Positions 25,510-34,264 of a stretch of 39,699 nucleotides of DNA are shown here, in pieces. This DNA comes from an uncultured Acetatifactor sp. (GTDB taxonomy: Bacteria; Bacillota; Clostridia; Lachnospirales; Lachnospiraceae): contig CAJUTJ010000109.1 of the NCBI GenBank assembly GCA_910589655.1, positions 1-39,699 on the forward strand. Direction: 5' to 3'. The translations under genes were made by a program, and so were the position numbers. How positions within the stretch are numbered: position 1 is the stretch's first letter; each line of letters begins with the position of its first letter. A model generated the notes under the pieces. The model did no database searches and was not told the origin of the DNA. It saw only the letters and a program-made list of their open reading frames with translations.

Positions 25510-26847
25510 TTACGCCGACTTGGACGTTACCTCTTTTCTGTATATCAGTAAGGAAAAAACTGCAGTTACATATTCCGTAAAGCAGAAAGCATACCACACC
25601 CCGTCTGCTCCGGCAAATCTGCTGAGCAAATATGCCGAGGGCAGAATGACTGCCACATACCGTAATAAAGATATGGCAAGGGACTGACTGCCTTTCCCCA
25701 ATCCCTCCAACGCACCGGAACAAGTAACGGAAACTGCAGATATGATAAAACCTAAACTGATAATATGCAATGCGGTGATACCGATTTCTACGGTTTCGGC
25801 GCTTTCCGTAAATAATTCGATGAGCTGTCCGGGAAAGACCCACGACAAAACGGTGCCCGCCAGCATAATTCCCAGATTCATTTTCAGTGCCGTATAGAAT
25901 ATCTTTTTGACACGGGCATGTTCCCCCGCTCCGAAATTATAACCCATCAGCGGCCTTATTCCCTGAATAATTCCGTTGGCTGTCAAATATATAAATGTCT
26001 GCAGCTTATAATATACCCCCAATACAAGGACGTATTTTTCCGAAAAATCTGCCAGAAGCCCGTTCAGCATGGAAATCAGCAATGAGGGTAAAGCCAGATT
26101 TAACGCAGCGGAAATACCTACCGAATACATTTTTTTCACTGCCGCACCGTTTATGCGCAAATGCTTTCTCTTTATTTTTACAGCAACGGGGCAGCATATA
26201 TAAAACATCAGGTAGACAATAAGAGTGACACACTGTCCGATTCCTGTTGCATAGGCGGCTCCGGCAATACCCATAGCCGGGAAAAAACCGAACCCAAAAA
26301 TCATCAGCGGATCCAAAATAATATTCACAATGCAGCCGCACATCATACTGAACATGGAAACCTTCATTTTCCCTACCGCTTGAAAAATTTTCTCATACGC
26401 AAGCCCTAATGCAATTATGGGAGAAAACAAAAATATCCTGTCTGCATAGCTCAATGCCAACTCTATGATTTCCTTATCCGAAGAAAAATTTTTTAGAAAA
26501 AAGGGCATTCCTGCCGTACAAATTCCCATCAGTATAATTCCGTGAAGGAAGCTGAACAGAATTCCTTGTGTGGCCGTTTTGTCTGCCCGGATCTGATCGC
26601 CGGCCCCCAGATAGAAAGCAATTCCCGCATTGATGCCGATGCCGAACCCAATGGCAATGGCATTAATCAAATTTTGCACCGGATAAACAAGGGCCAGTGC
26701 GGTCATTGCGTCTTCACTTACTTTTGCCACGAAATAACTGTCAATGATATTATACAACGAATTGACCGCCATAGAAATGACCATTGGAAGAGACATGGAA
26801 ACCACCAACGGCAATATCTTTTTTTCTTTCATGAATGTTTGTTCCAT
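25510..26847 (-). CDS. MATE family efflux transporter
   Basis: This is an integral membrane antiporter of 445 residues with about twelve predicted helices in two similar halves. The first half opens LPLVVSMSLPMVISMAVNSLYNIIDSYFVAK, the usual MATE start with its conserved asparagine and aspartate in the first helices. The second half repeats this shape around ALNLALPSLLISMLNGLLADF and has GIIQGIRPLMGYNFGAGEH, the typical Q-G-x-P-x-GYNxGA motif. Proteins of this clostridial branch export drugs or metabolites using a cation gradient; the substrate is not predictable. GAGGAGG precedes ATG 26847. It lies 135 nt upstream of glycerate kinase and downstream of a strong terminator, so it probably begins its own unit. 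It could serve the biosynthetic operon ahead of it, but there is no direct evidence. Confidence 0.92.
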   Translation of the reverse strand: MEQTFMKEKKILPLVVSMSLPMVISMAVNSLYNIIDSYFVAKVSEDAMTALALVYPVQNLINAIAIGFGIGINAGIAFYLGAGDQIRADKTATQGILFSFLHGIILMGICTAGMPFFLKNFSSDKEIIELALSYADRIFLFSPIIALGLAYEKIFQAVGKMKVSMFSMMCGCIVNIILDPLMIFGFGFFPAMGIAGAAYATGIGQCVTLIVYLMFYICCPVAVKIKRKHLRINGAAVKKMYSVGISAALNLALPSLLISMLNGLLADFSEKYVLVLGVYYKLQTFIYLTANGIIQGIRPLMGYNFGAGEHARVKKIFYTALKMNLGIMLAGTVLSWVFPGQLIELFTESAETVEIGITALHIISLGFIISAVSVTCSGALEGLGKGSQSLAISLLRYVAVILPSAYLLSRFAGADGVWYAFCFTEYVTAVFSLLIYRKEVTSKSA

Positions 26848-27372
26848 ATATTTTCCTCCTCACGGATTGTGTTGCTCAACAGAATCCTTTTCCTCTTCCG
26901 GTTCTTTGGCTTTCGCCTCGGTTCCTTTTGAATGAGCAAACCCGTAAGGCTTTGCCTTTCGGGTTCACGCAAAAAGCCACGCAATTACTTAAAGTAATTG
27001 CGTGGCGAAAAAAGAATACTCTTGAAAAATCCACTCCCTTGCGGGTTTTATATAACTCTTATATCACATATTTTTCAAAAGGTCAACTACAAATAACTGA
27101 CCCTTGTTGTCCGGAACTTACACATTACTTTTCACACCCACACCACCGCAAGGCGTTTTCACACGTTTTTGCGTGCCAAACCCGAGAACAGCCTGCGCGA
27201 AACCGCTGTTTTGCGGTTTCTGTGCGTTCGTTACCGGTCACGGAGGGAACAGTAACCTTACACTCAAATATGCCTGATGGTGACGTATGTACGAAAAAGC
27301 AAACGCAATCCCCTATAACAAGCTTCTCCTGAGATTATGCACAATTGTTTCCCCATGTCTAATCGATTACTG
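26848..27372. other. Intergenic region between MATE and adenylating-enzyme genes
   Basis: The 525-bp gap contains the strong hairpin at 26976-27006, listed separately. Apart from the MATE ribosome site near 26855, nothing else is recognised; the segment 27040-27372 shows no gene, RNA or repeat that could be supported. Confidence 0.5.
26976..27006 (-). terminator. Strong rho-independent terminator
   Basis: Arms of 14 nt (26976-26989 and 26993-27006) pair perfectly around a 3-nt loop. On the minus strand a T5 run follows directly. On the plus strand the stem is followed by A's and preceded by A's. It would end transcription of the biosynthetic operon and insulate the MATE gene. Confidence 0.75.
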
Positions 27373-28911
27373 TCAGAATCTTTTAATCTTCTTTGTAGTA
27401 TTTTTCTCAAATTCCTGCTCTCTCACCTGCAGTTTGAAGATACGCTTATAGAGTGGAGCCGTGCTGTTATACTCGTCAATAATCTTCTGGAGTTCCGCCT
27501 GAACATTCTTAATTTTTTTCTTGGCTACATACTCTAGGTCGGGGAAAATCTCCGCCTCTATGACGCCTTCACTGTCACGCACAAGAACTTCCTGAACAAG
27601 CCGTTTCTCACCTATCTTGTTTTCGATTTCCTCCGGAGAAACATTCTCTCCGTTGGGAGTAATAATCAGATTCTTCTTACGTCCCGTAAGAAAAAGATAT
27701 CCTTCTTCATCCACATAGCCTAAATCCCCTGTCTTCAGCCAGCCGTCTTCGAGCGTCTGCGCCGTTTCCTCCGGCATTTGATAATAGCCCTGCATAACGC
27801 TGGTGCCCTTCACCCAAATTTCCTCCTCCACGGTCTTAACCTCACAGTTGGGCATACATTTCCCTACAGAACCAGCTTTTGACATATTGTTGCAATTGGT
27901 GCTGATAACAGGCGCACACTCCGTCATGCCATATCCTTGAAGAATGGTAATGCCGTATCTTTTAAACAAATCAATGTATTTAGGATTCAAATATGCCCCG
28001 CCGCTGCATATTGTATGGAATTGCTTTCCGAACACCTTTGCTTTCACAATCACTGCCGGAATCAAGGCGGCTTCCTCCAGCTTCTTGGCAAGTGTTTCCA
28101 CCATTAAAGGCACCATTAAAATCATGTTAGGCTCAAAAAGTTTAATATTTTGTGCGACTCTTAAGAGTGAATCATTGATACAGATTGTAGCACCAATGGA
28201 TGTTCCTTTTAAAATATCCATACTGAGGCAATATGCATGGTGTATGGGAAGCACACTCATTACTACCATCCCCGGCTCATATCCCATATCCAAGGCAGTG
28301 GCATTCTCCGCAAGGTTCCTATGAGTCAGCATAACGCCTTTGCTCTTTCCGGTGGTGCCCGACGTAAACATAATGGTAGCTAAATCCTCGGGCTTTGGTT
28401 CAAATTTTACGTCTGCCCTTGCTTTGGAAATCGCTTCCCACATGAATAATGCATCGGGAACCTTACTTTCCGAACTCATTGCAATCAGATTCTTTAATTT
28501 CCGGCATTTCTCGGCCGCCATCAGCGCTACACCCGCTTTTGTTTCGTCATAGACCAGCGTTGTCACATCCGCTCTGTCAATTAGTTCACACAAATCGGCC
28601 TCCGGAAGATTGGCATCCAGAGGCACCGCTACGCTGCCGCTGCTGACCGTTCCATAATATGCCGTTACCCATGAGTAAGAGGAGGCTCCGACAATGGCAA
28701 TATGTTTTCCCTGTTCGCCCAGCTCAGCCAGCGCCGCACCGAAATGCTCACTGTCGCTTCGGAGCTGTGTATATGTCTTTGCCTCCACCTTCGTCTCTTT
28801 TTTCCCGCTTTCACCGGCGTTTTTTACTTTATATCTGAAAGCTTCCTGAGGGCCGAAATTTTTTTCCGCTTTTACAAGCAGCTCATATATTGTACTACTT
28901 AATTCGTTCAT
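27373..28911 (-). CDS. AMP-dependent adenylating enzyme (stand-alone A domain)
   Basis: This enzyme of 512 residues belongs to the ANL superfamily (acyl-CoA synthetases and NRPS adenylation domains). It would activate a carboxylic acid with ATP and pass it to a thiol. Motifs in order are the P-loop IMFTSGTTGKSKG, PIHHAYC, GYGMTECAP, TGDLGYVDEEGYLFLTGRKKNLI, and the C-terminal catalytic lysine in NTTKKIKRF. The hinge motif is a normal TGRKKN. With a carrier-protein gene 185 nt upstream and a condensation protein before that, the thiol is probably the carrier phosphopantetheine rather than CoA. The acid could be an amino or fatty acid; the acidic pocket residue typical of amino-acid selection was not identified. 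It is the last gene of the operon. Confidence 0.88.
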   Translation of the reverse strand: MNELSSTIYELLVKAEKNFGPQEAFRYKVKNAGESGKKETKVEAKTYTQLRSDSEHFGAALAELGEQGKHIAIVGASSYSWVTAYYGTVSSGSVAVPLDANLPEADLCELIDRADVTTLVYDETKAGVALMAAEKCRKLKNLIAMSSESKVPDALFMWEAISKARADVKFEPKPEDLATIMFTSGTTGKSKGVMLTHRNLAENATALDMGYEPGMVVMSVLPIHHAYCLSMDILKGTSIGATICINDSLLRVAQNIKLFEPNMILMVPLMVETLAKKLEEAALIPAVIVKAKVFGKQFHTICSGGAYLNPKYIDLFKRYGITILQGYGMTECAPVISTNCNNMSKAGSVGKCMPNCEVKTVEEEIWVKGTSVMQGYYQMPEETAQTLEDGWLKTGDLGYVDEEGYLFLTGRKKNLIITPNGENVSPEEIENKIGEKRLVQEVLVRDSEGVIEAEIFPDLEYVAKKKIKNVQAELQKIIDEYNSTAPLYKRIFKLQVREQEFEKNTTKKIKRF

Positions 28912-29096
28912 ATCTCCTCACATTCTGCCGCACCACAGCACGGACTCATTCTGCAGCCGTCCTGACAGCCCTGCCGCAGTTTTTAAGTTGAAAGACATGA
29001 GCCAAAACTGTTTTTCTGCGCCGTCAGCCAGATTTATGTGTCTAAAATTTGTTTTTCTGCATTTCAATTCATAGGGGTAATGTTTTAATGCTATAA

Positions 29097-29324
29097 TCAA
29101 TCGGTCAGCGTGGAAAGATAATCCGCCGCCTCTTGCACTGTGCGGATATTTGCCGCTTTCTCCGCATCAATTTCAACATCCAAAGCTTCCTCAAGTTCAC
29201 CGAGCATACTCATGAAATCAAATGAAGTAAACCCTAAATCCTCCATAAAACGTGACTCGGGCTTGATGTCCTCTTTCTTGACTTCCACATAATTTACAAT
29301 TACATCCACTAATTGTTCAAACAT
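29097..29324 (-). CDS. Acyl/peptidyl carrier protein
   Basis: This is a small acidic carrier of 75 residues. ATG 29324 is preferred to 29333 because GAGAGG then has proper spacing. The four-helix shape is evident. The phosphopantetheine-bearing serine is Ser34 in DLGFTSFDFMSML, where the canonical motif is D-S-L/D-S, so the site is a slightly unusual F-T-S-F-D. It would need a phosphopantetheinyl transferase from elsewhere. It sits between the condensation and adenylation genes and presumably carries the intermediate between them. A gap of about 230 bp holding a dispersed hairpin repeat separates it from the condensation gene. Confidence 0.88.
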   Translation of the reverse strand: MFEQLVDVIVNYVEVKKEDIKPESRFMEDLGFTSFDFMSMLGELEEALDVEIDAEKAANIRTVQEAADYLSTLTD

Positions 29325-29482
29325 AATTCCCATCCTCTCTTACTTTCCGCCATGCCGCCGGAAGCATCCCACCGGCAATTCTTCCATACATGCCGCCAAA
29401 GCCGCACAAATAATTTATGAATTGGTGCAAGGCCGGAAGCATCCCACCGGCAATTCTTCTAACTGCTTTAGCAGTTTGCGAA

Positions 29483-29554
29483 GAAGCTCTGCTCCGCAGA
29501 GCGTGAAATCACTTAGCGAGGTCTTTTCGAGCTTAGTGATTTCCTTCGCACTTA
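29483..29554. repeat. Dispersed 72-bp hairpin repeat, copy 1
   Basis: These 72 bases match 39242-39313 with about three differences; similarity extends weakly leftward to an AATTTATGAATT-TGCAAG block near 29410. The repeat contains CTCTGCTCCGCAGAG (a perfect small palindrome) and GAAATCACT paired with AGTGATTTC. It overlaps the last codon and stop of the condensation gene. It is not a simple terminator because no T run follows. Confidence 0.75.
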
Positions 29555-30955
29555 GACCAGCTTAATAATATCTCCAATCTTAAGATTGGGACTCTCGGTT
29601 CCTTTGAACATAATCTTGCAGATATAGTAGTAGAAATATTCCAGCTGCTCTCTGCTGTATGCCTTGGTCTGGTGTTCAAAACTAAAGTCCAGACCATTGT
29701 CCTCGGTTCTGTGCATAACCGTAAGATACATGCCGTCGGAATAATAACCATTGCAGTATCTCTTTGTCTTATAACGAATATCTCCCAAATCCGTCAAGCC
29801 CTTTTCCTTTAGCGTAGCGGGCTGGTAGGTCAGGGACACCGTCTCATATCCCATACCCGGAGGAGTCTGATAATATTGTCCTCTGTAGGAAAGATATTCC
29901 GCAGGATTAAAGTTCACATAACGGAAAACTTCGTTTTGCTTATCCCTAATCTCCTGAATTCCTTCCAGAAAGGTCTTTGACTCAGAAATGACAGTCCGAA
30001 AAGGAAAGCAATGGATACGTGTCCCGCCTGATTTCTTTTCCAGAAGAGTCGCTCTGCGCGCATATGCTATCTGCATGGAAACATCATCACATTGGTTGAT
30101 TTTCTGCAGATAGGTTCGTATTCCCATTATAAGCAGACATTGAAGAGATATATGCTGTTCCTCACAGAACTTCATAAGTCTTCCGGTAGGCTCCTCCTCC
30201 AGATGGAAGATATCTATGGCCGCTGCAAAACTGTCGGATCCTGTAGGCGCTGTCCTGAGATCAGGATTCCCGGCCGCCGCTCTCGCCTCCTCCAATTTTT
30301 TCCTTCCTTCCAAACCGTTATAAATAGGTTCCGACTCTTGGATCTGTCTGTAAAAGTATTCCCTGTCTCTTGCCTGTGCTTTGCTGCCGGCCTCGTAAGC
30401 CAGCTCCTTTTCAACCTGCTCAATGTAGGAACGCATGTCGGAGGGATATGGAATGCCTTCAAAATTTGCACTACAGTATAGCTCGATGACATCCTTCATA
30501 AAACAGATCAAGGACTGTGCGTCAATAAATCTATGATCGCCTGCGATAAACAACCCTTCAAAGCCGTCGGGAGTCTTGATAATTACCACCTTATTCATGG
30601 GCGCATCCTCTTTATCAAAAGGAACCCGCGTCCATGCCGTCATTTCGGCTTCCGCTTCCTCCATGGTTTTTTCCGAGAAATCCACGAACTCTATCTCGCG
30701 CTCCTCCCGGTCTGCAATATACTGATACCACTGATCCTCAGCCTTGTCGTATGCAAGCCGTGCCCGCATGGATTCACAACGGTCATATGCCTTATATATA
30801 GCCTTTCTCAGTTCTTCGATATTAAGTTCGAACTCAATCGTGAGACTGGTACCCACATTCAATATTTCTTTACCCGGACTATATTGTGCATAATAATTGT
30901 GAAACTTCTGCGCCACTGTCAAGGGATATACCTTATGGCCTTTTCTTGTTTTCAT
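29552..30955 (-). CDS. Free-standing NRPS-type condensation domain protein
   Basis: This protein is about 467 residues from ATG 30955, where the family sequence begins (GHKVYPLTVAQKF). The frame stays open to 31090, but that extension is not conserved-looking, and the ribosome site at 30955 is weak, so the start is uncertain. It has the chloramphenicol-acetyltransferase-like fold of NRPS condensation domains. The catalytic motif HHxxxDG appears as GDHRFIDAQSL: the second histidine (His141) and Asp145 are kept, while the first His is Asp and the final Gly is Ala. It would join an acyl group on the carrier protein to an amine or alcohol. No adenylation or carrier domain is fused. It is read in the same operon as the SCP2 and hydrolase genes upstream and the carrier and adenylating genes downstream. 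Confidence 0.82.
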   Translation of the reverse strand: MKTRKGHKVYPLTVAQKFHNYYAQYSPGKEILNVGTSLTIEFELNIEELRKAIYKAYDRCESMRARLAYDKAEDQWYQYIADREEREIEFVDFSEKTMEEAEAEMTAWTRVPFDKEDAPMNKVVIIKTPDGFEGLFIAGDHRFIDAQSLICFMKDVIELYCSANFEGIPYPSDMRSYIEQVEKELAYEAGSKAQARDREYFYRQIQESEPIYNGLEGRKKLEEARAAAGNPDLRTAPTGSDSFAAAIDIFHLEEEPTGRLMKFCEEQHISLQCLLIMGIRTYLQKINQCDDVSMQIAYARRATLLEKKSGGTRIHCFPFRTVISESKTFLEGIQEIRDKQNEVFRYVNFNPAEYLSYRGQYYQTPPGMGYETVSLTYQPATLKEKGLTDLGDIRYKTKRYCNGYYSDGMYLTVMHRTEDNGLDFSFEHQTKAYSREQLEYFYYYICKIMFKGTESPNLKIGDIIKLV

Positions 30956-31352
30956 TCCTGATACCCATGCCTTTCCCGCATGAACCCTTCCTATGAGGAA
31001 TAAGTTCAAACACATAGCTTGAAGATTACAATACAAATCATAATCTTTCGTTTCCGTTCCATTGTTACAGTTCATTGCTGCCGGCTGCAAAGATTCCGCC
31101 CACGACTGTTTTCCCGCTGCCGCCGATAGCAGTTACTTTGTCCCTTCTTACGGACTCTCGGCAAGCCTTACGTTCATAGTCCGTTTTGCGATAAATCCTC
31201 TAAATTCCACCTGTGGAATCCGCCAGACATTTCCCTCTCTCTTGCACGAAATCCCGAGACTTCCGTGAGCTAAGTCCGCTGCCCTTATGCATCTTCTCAG
31301 GAACTTCTCAGACTTTCATGTGTGGCGGTGCAGTCGGCTGCATAAGGATTTA
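30956..31352. other. Gap between hydrolase and condensation genes
   Basis: This stretch of about 400 bp lies within the presumed operon. Apart from an open but nonconserved-looking extension of the condensation frame up to 31090, no gene, strong hairpin or promoter was recognised. It may hold a second promoter, but none is convincing. Confidence 0.4.
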
Positions 31353-32306
31353 TTATGACATGATCTCTTCCGAAAACTCTGTCAACGCTTTTTCGTATGC
31401 ATCCATATCCTTATAATAGCTCTCGGCATGAGCCGCGCCTTCGATAATCAGCTTACGCTTGGGTGATTTACAGCTGTCGTAAATTTCATGGCACATGCTG
31501 CATGGCACAAAAGTATCTGCCGAGCCGTGGATAAACAGTATGGGCACCTTTGCCTTCTGTACCTCCCGTCTGGCATTACACTCATCCATACCGTAACCCG
31601 CCAGCCTCTTATTGAGCAGATCGGCTCCCTGAATGGCAGGAAAAGCAGGCAGATGGTACATATGATTCAACACATGGGTAAAAACCTCTTTCGGCGAAGT
31701 AAAGCCGCAATCAGAAACAATTCCCTTTACATTGGCAGGCAGCTCCAAACCGCTTGCCATCAATACCGTCGCCCCTCCCATGGAAGTTCCGTGGAGCATG
31801 ATTTTTACATTTTCTCCGCATTCCCGTATGGTCCAGCGAATCCAGCTGAGGGCATCCTGCCTGTCCAGACATCCGAAGCCGATATACTCTCCTTCACTTT
31901 CCCCGTGTGCTCTTGCGTCCGGCAGCAGCATAGCATACCCATGCTTCAGAAAATAGTCTGCAATAGCCATATGATTACTGAGGCCTTCCCCTGTATATCC
32001 GTGAAAACAGATCACAATCTTTTCTGCCTGCTCCGTCCCGTTAATTGCCGGAAAATATGTGGCATGAAGCTTTAATCCGTCGAAGGACGTAAGGTACACA
32101 TCTCTATGCTGCTGTACCATTACAAATTTCTTCCGCTCCTCCATCAACGGAAAATACTTTGCCCAATCCGTCCCGGACATCTTTGTAGTCCGTTCCGTTT
32201 TTGCATTTCCCCGCTTCATGGTTCTATTATAGAAGTATACTGTCTCTCCTATACCCGCCGCAGCCAGAAGCCCGGTTGCAGCAACAATATTTTTTAATGC
32301 TCCCAT
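31353..32306 (-). CDS. Alpha/beta hydrolase with N-terminal membrane anchor
   Basis: This hydrolase has 317 residues. The N-terminus (MGALKNIVAATGLLAAAGIG) is a single hydrophobic segment, either a signal anchor or an inner-membrane helix, followed by a basic linker. The catalytic fold shows the oxyanion strand VICFHGYTGEG, the nucleophile serine in LHGTSMGGATV, the acid Asp in FIHGSADTFVP, and the His in EGAAHAESY. This resembles the BAAT/cinnamoyl esterase-like branch that cleaves esters or thioesters. AGAGGAATAACGG precedes ATG 32306. Placed between the SCP2 and condensation genes, it may release or modify the product of the carrier-bound pathway, or act as an editing thioesterase. Membrane location suggests a lipid-like substrate. 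Confidence 0.85.
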   Translation of the reverse strand: MGALKNIVAATGLLAAAGIGETVYFYNRTMKRGNAKTERTTKMSGTDWAKYFPLMEERKKFVMVQQHRDVYLTSFDGLKLHATYFPAINGTEQAEKIVICFHGYTGEGLSNHMAIADYFLKHGYAMLLPDARAHGESEGEYIGFGCLDRQDALSWIRWTIRECGENVKIMLHGTSMGGATVLMASGLELPANVKGIVSDCGFTSPKEVFTHVLNHMYHLPAFPAIQGADLLNKRLAGYGMDECNARREVQKAKVPILFIHGSADTFVPCSMCHEIYDSCKSPKRKLIIEGAAHAESYYKDMDAYEKALTEFSEEIMS

Positions 32307-32410
32307 CCGTTATTCCTCTTTTCAATACAACTATCGTCATAAAAACTATGAAATATCCTACATTTTCCGATACAGATGATTACAGATATTCCTTGAGTAA
32401 GCGGCATTGT

Positions 32411-32866
32411 TTATTTACTGCCCTTTTGCTCACTTTTCTTTTGTTCGCTTTTCTTTGCCGCTGTCTTCACGATGGTGTTCACCACCTTGTCAGCCGTTTT
32501 CTTTGCAAGGCTCTTCTGGCTCTGCACGGAAGCTCTCTTCATTTCTATAATTTCCTTTAACCGCAGCGCCTTTTCGAAATTGCCTTCCACCCGAAGCTTC
32601 TGTTCCGTGAAAGCAGAAATGGGATCCATTTTGCCCTCGGCAATTTCCAAGAGAACATCGGGAGCACAGATAAAAATTGCATCCCTGTCATAGTACTCAT
32701 ATGGCTCCACAAAAAGCCGGCCTTCTTTTACTTCCACGTAAAAAGCTCCTCCGGCTTCCTCATCCTCAATGTTAAACTGAAAAGCAAGATGCTCATGAAT
32801 GTCGCTCACATCGGCTCCCATAAATTTCCCTTTAATCTCATAAAAAAAATCAGCGTAAGTCACCAT
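32411..32866 (-). CDS. SCP2-like sterol/lipid-binding domain protein
   Basis: This is a 151-residue protein with the SCP2 fold: an N-terminal helix, a beta sheet with FYVEVKEGRLFVEPY, and the characteristic C-terminal part IAEGKMDPISAFTEQKLRVEGNFEKALRLKEII. SCP2 domains bind acyl lipids or other hydrophobic ligands. The last ~40 residues are very Lys, Ser and Gln rich (AAKKSEQKKSEQKGSK), a tail that could bind nucleic acid or acidic lipid. AGGAGG precedes ATG 32866. It is the first gene of the biosynthetic operon and lies directly behind the TetR-controlled promoter. It might hold a fatty-acyl substrate or the finished lipopeptide-like product. Confidence 0.82.
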   Translation of the reverse strand: MVTYADFFYEIKGKFMGADVSDIHEHLAFQFNIEDEEAGGAFYVEVKEGRLFVEPYEYYDRDAIFICAPDVLLEIAEGKMDPISAFTEQKLRVEGNFEKALRLKEIIEMKRASVQSQKSLAKKTADKVVNTIVKTAAKKSEQKKSEQKGSK

Positions 32867-32987
32867 TTCCTCCTATTCCGTCGTTAAAGCAATCCCGAAC
32901 CCCTTCTTTTCCCAAAGCTCTTTGCATATTGCTTCTTTTTGGAAATATTCGTGGATTTTCGACATAAATACTGTATGTTCTAGTTTT

Positions 32988-33002
32988 TCGACCATTGGTC
33001 GA
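32988..33002. promoter_or_regulatory. TetR-type operator 1
   Basis: TCGACCATTGGTCGA is a perfect palindrome around one central base (7-nt arms). It lies just downstream of the predicted start of transcription of the biosynthetic operon, 45 bp centre to centre from operator 2. It probably binds the product of the adjacent TetR gene. Confidence 0.65.
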
Positions 33003-33017
33003 TTCATTACATAAACC

Positions 33018-33047
33018 ACTATATCATATATTTCGACCGTTGGTCAA
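33018..33047 (-). promoter_or_regulatory. Promoter of the biosynthetic operon
   Basis: On the minus strand -35 TTGACC (33042-33047) and -10 TATAGT (33018-33023) are 18 bp apart. The -35 lies inside operator 2 and operator 1 lies downstream of the -10, so a bound repressor would block polymerase. Confidence 0.6.
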
Positions 33048-33048
33048 T
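33032..33048. promoter_or_regulatory. TetR-type operator 2
   Basis: TTCGACCGTTGGTCAAT is an imperfect palindrome sharing the GACC...GGTC core with operator 1. It overlaps the predicted -35 of the SCP2 operon. Confidence 0.6.
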
Positions 33049-33239
33049 TTATTTTTATCCAATATTTTATCAAACTTTCTATCTATTTTTAGGCATTATT
33101 TATGATTGTTCCAATATTATTTTTATGTTATTCTTTTTTTAATATGGATTTTGTATATGAATAAAATGATTCTGCGGAGTTTTGCCGAAGGCCGATTAAA
33201 CAGAATAGTACATGCACTATTTTAAGAATGGGGATTAGT

Positions 33240-33854
33240 ATGCCGGATACGAAAAAATATAACAGAATACTGGATGCGCTCCAAAATCTCTTGGAAGACA
33301 GCAGCATACAGAATATTTCCGTGAGTGATATTGCCAAAAAGGCGGAAATGGGAAAAGGAAGCATCTACTACTACTTTCCATCAAAGGAAGCAATTCTCGA
33401 TGCGTTAATCGAAAGAAATTACGAGGAACCTCTTCAGACTGCCAAAAATCTCGCTGCCTTGACAGAGGTTTCCCCTTTTACGCGTATGGCTATGATCTTT
33501 CAGGCATGCCGCAGTTCTTCCGCTGCCTTTCTGAGCCATAACAGAGATAATTCTGATACCATAGCAAACGCCCAAAATTCTGCTTTGCTGCAACAGAAAT
33601 ATATGAATCATCTCATATCGGAGCTAAAACCCGCACTGACGGAAATCATAAAGCAGGGAATTGCTTCCGGTGAAATTCATTTTGACTATCCTGCGGCTCT
33701 TGCCGAAATCGTATTGATTGTGCTGGCGGTGAAGCTTAACAGCACCTTCTTATCCTCCACCACAGAAAATTCGGAAAACACCATTCAGGGTCTGGTCTCC
33801 TTATTGGAGAAGGGAACCGATGTGCCTCAGGGAACATTAAATTACTTGGTATAG
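33240..33854 (+). CDS. TetR/AcrR-family transcriptional repressor
   Basis: This regulator has about 204 residues. ATG 33240 is preferred to 33228 because GGGGA precedes it. The N-terminal DNA-binding domain is clear: YNRILDALQNLLEDSSIQNISVSDIAKKAEMGKGSIYYYFPSKEAILDALI, with the recognition helix around KGSIYYYFPSKE. The C-terminal ligand domain (residues 60-204) is variable and helical, with no recognised effector pocket. It is divergent from the SCP2 operon, and the shared 373-bp intergenic region holds two GACC-N3-GGTC palindromes over the operon promoter. It probably represses that operon and responds to the product or a lipid. The gene's own promoter is not evident. It converges with decayed ABC exporter genes. 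Confidence 0.9.
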   Translation: MPDTKKYNRILDALQNLLEDSSIQNISVSDIAKKAEMGKGSIYYYFPSKEAILDALIERNYEEPLQTAKNLAALTEVSPFTRMAMIFQACRSSSAAFLSHNRDNSDTIANAQNSALLQQKYMNHLISELKPALTEIIKQGIASGEIHFDYPAALAEIVLIVLAVKLNSTFLSSTTENSENTIQGLVSLLEKGTDVPQGTLNYLV

Positions 33855-33859
33855 TACAA

Positions 33860-34159
33860 GCATATCCTACATAACAGATGGGATCCACCCTAGCCGCTTT
33901 CCGGTTCAGCTCCTCTCCTGCCGCCTGCTCCAGCCTTAACACAAAGCTGCTCTCAAAAGCTGCATTAACCGCATTTAAAAGCAATTGCAGAATGAGAACA
34001 ATACACAAGGCTGCTGCTTAAACCAGACGCTGCTGCCCTGTACTACTCCAGTGACGATTTCACACAACACCAGCAGAAGGAAAAAGACAAAAAGCTTCTT
34101 CCATGTCACGTGAAGCATAGCTCTTATCAGTGAAAAATATCCCTTTTTTGTTTCTCCAT
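33860..34159 (-). pseudogene. Remnant of an ABC half-exporter (second of a decayed pair)
   Basis: An ATG at 34159 opens MEKQKRDIFH and stops. In the next frame the sequence continues as a typical exporter start (KKGYFSLIRAMLHVTWKKLFVFFLLLVLCE), so a frameshift near the A-run has broken it. A further shift places ALCIVLILQLLLNAVNAAF in another frame before sequence stops resembling an exporter near 33860. The rest, including the whole ATPase domain, is deleted. It follows a sister remnant on the same strand. Confidence 0.6.
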
Positions 34160-34264
34160 AGTATCCGTCCTTTCAGGCACATAGCTTGCATATCTTTCCG
34201 GAAATAATGTGTAAAATTTAACGGTTCGGCGATTGTATTGTCCGTATCGTCAACCTTATGGACT

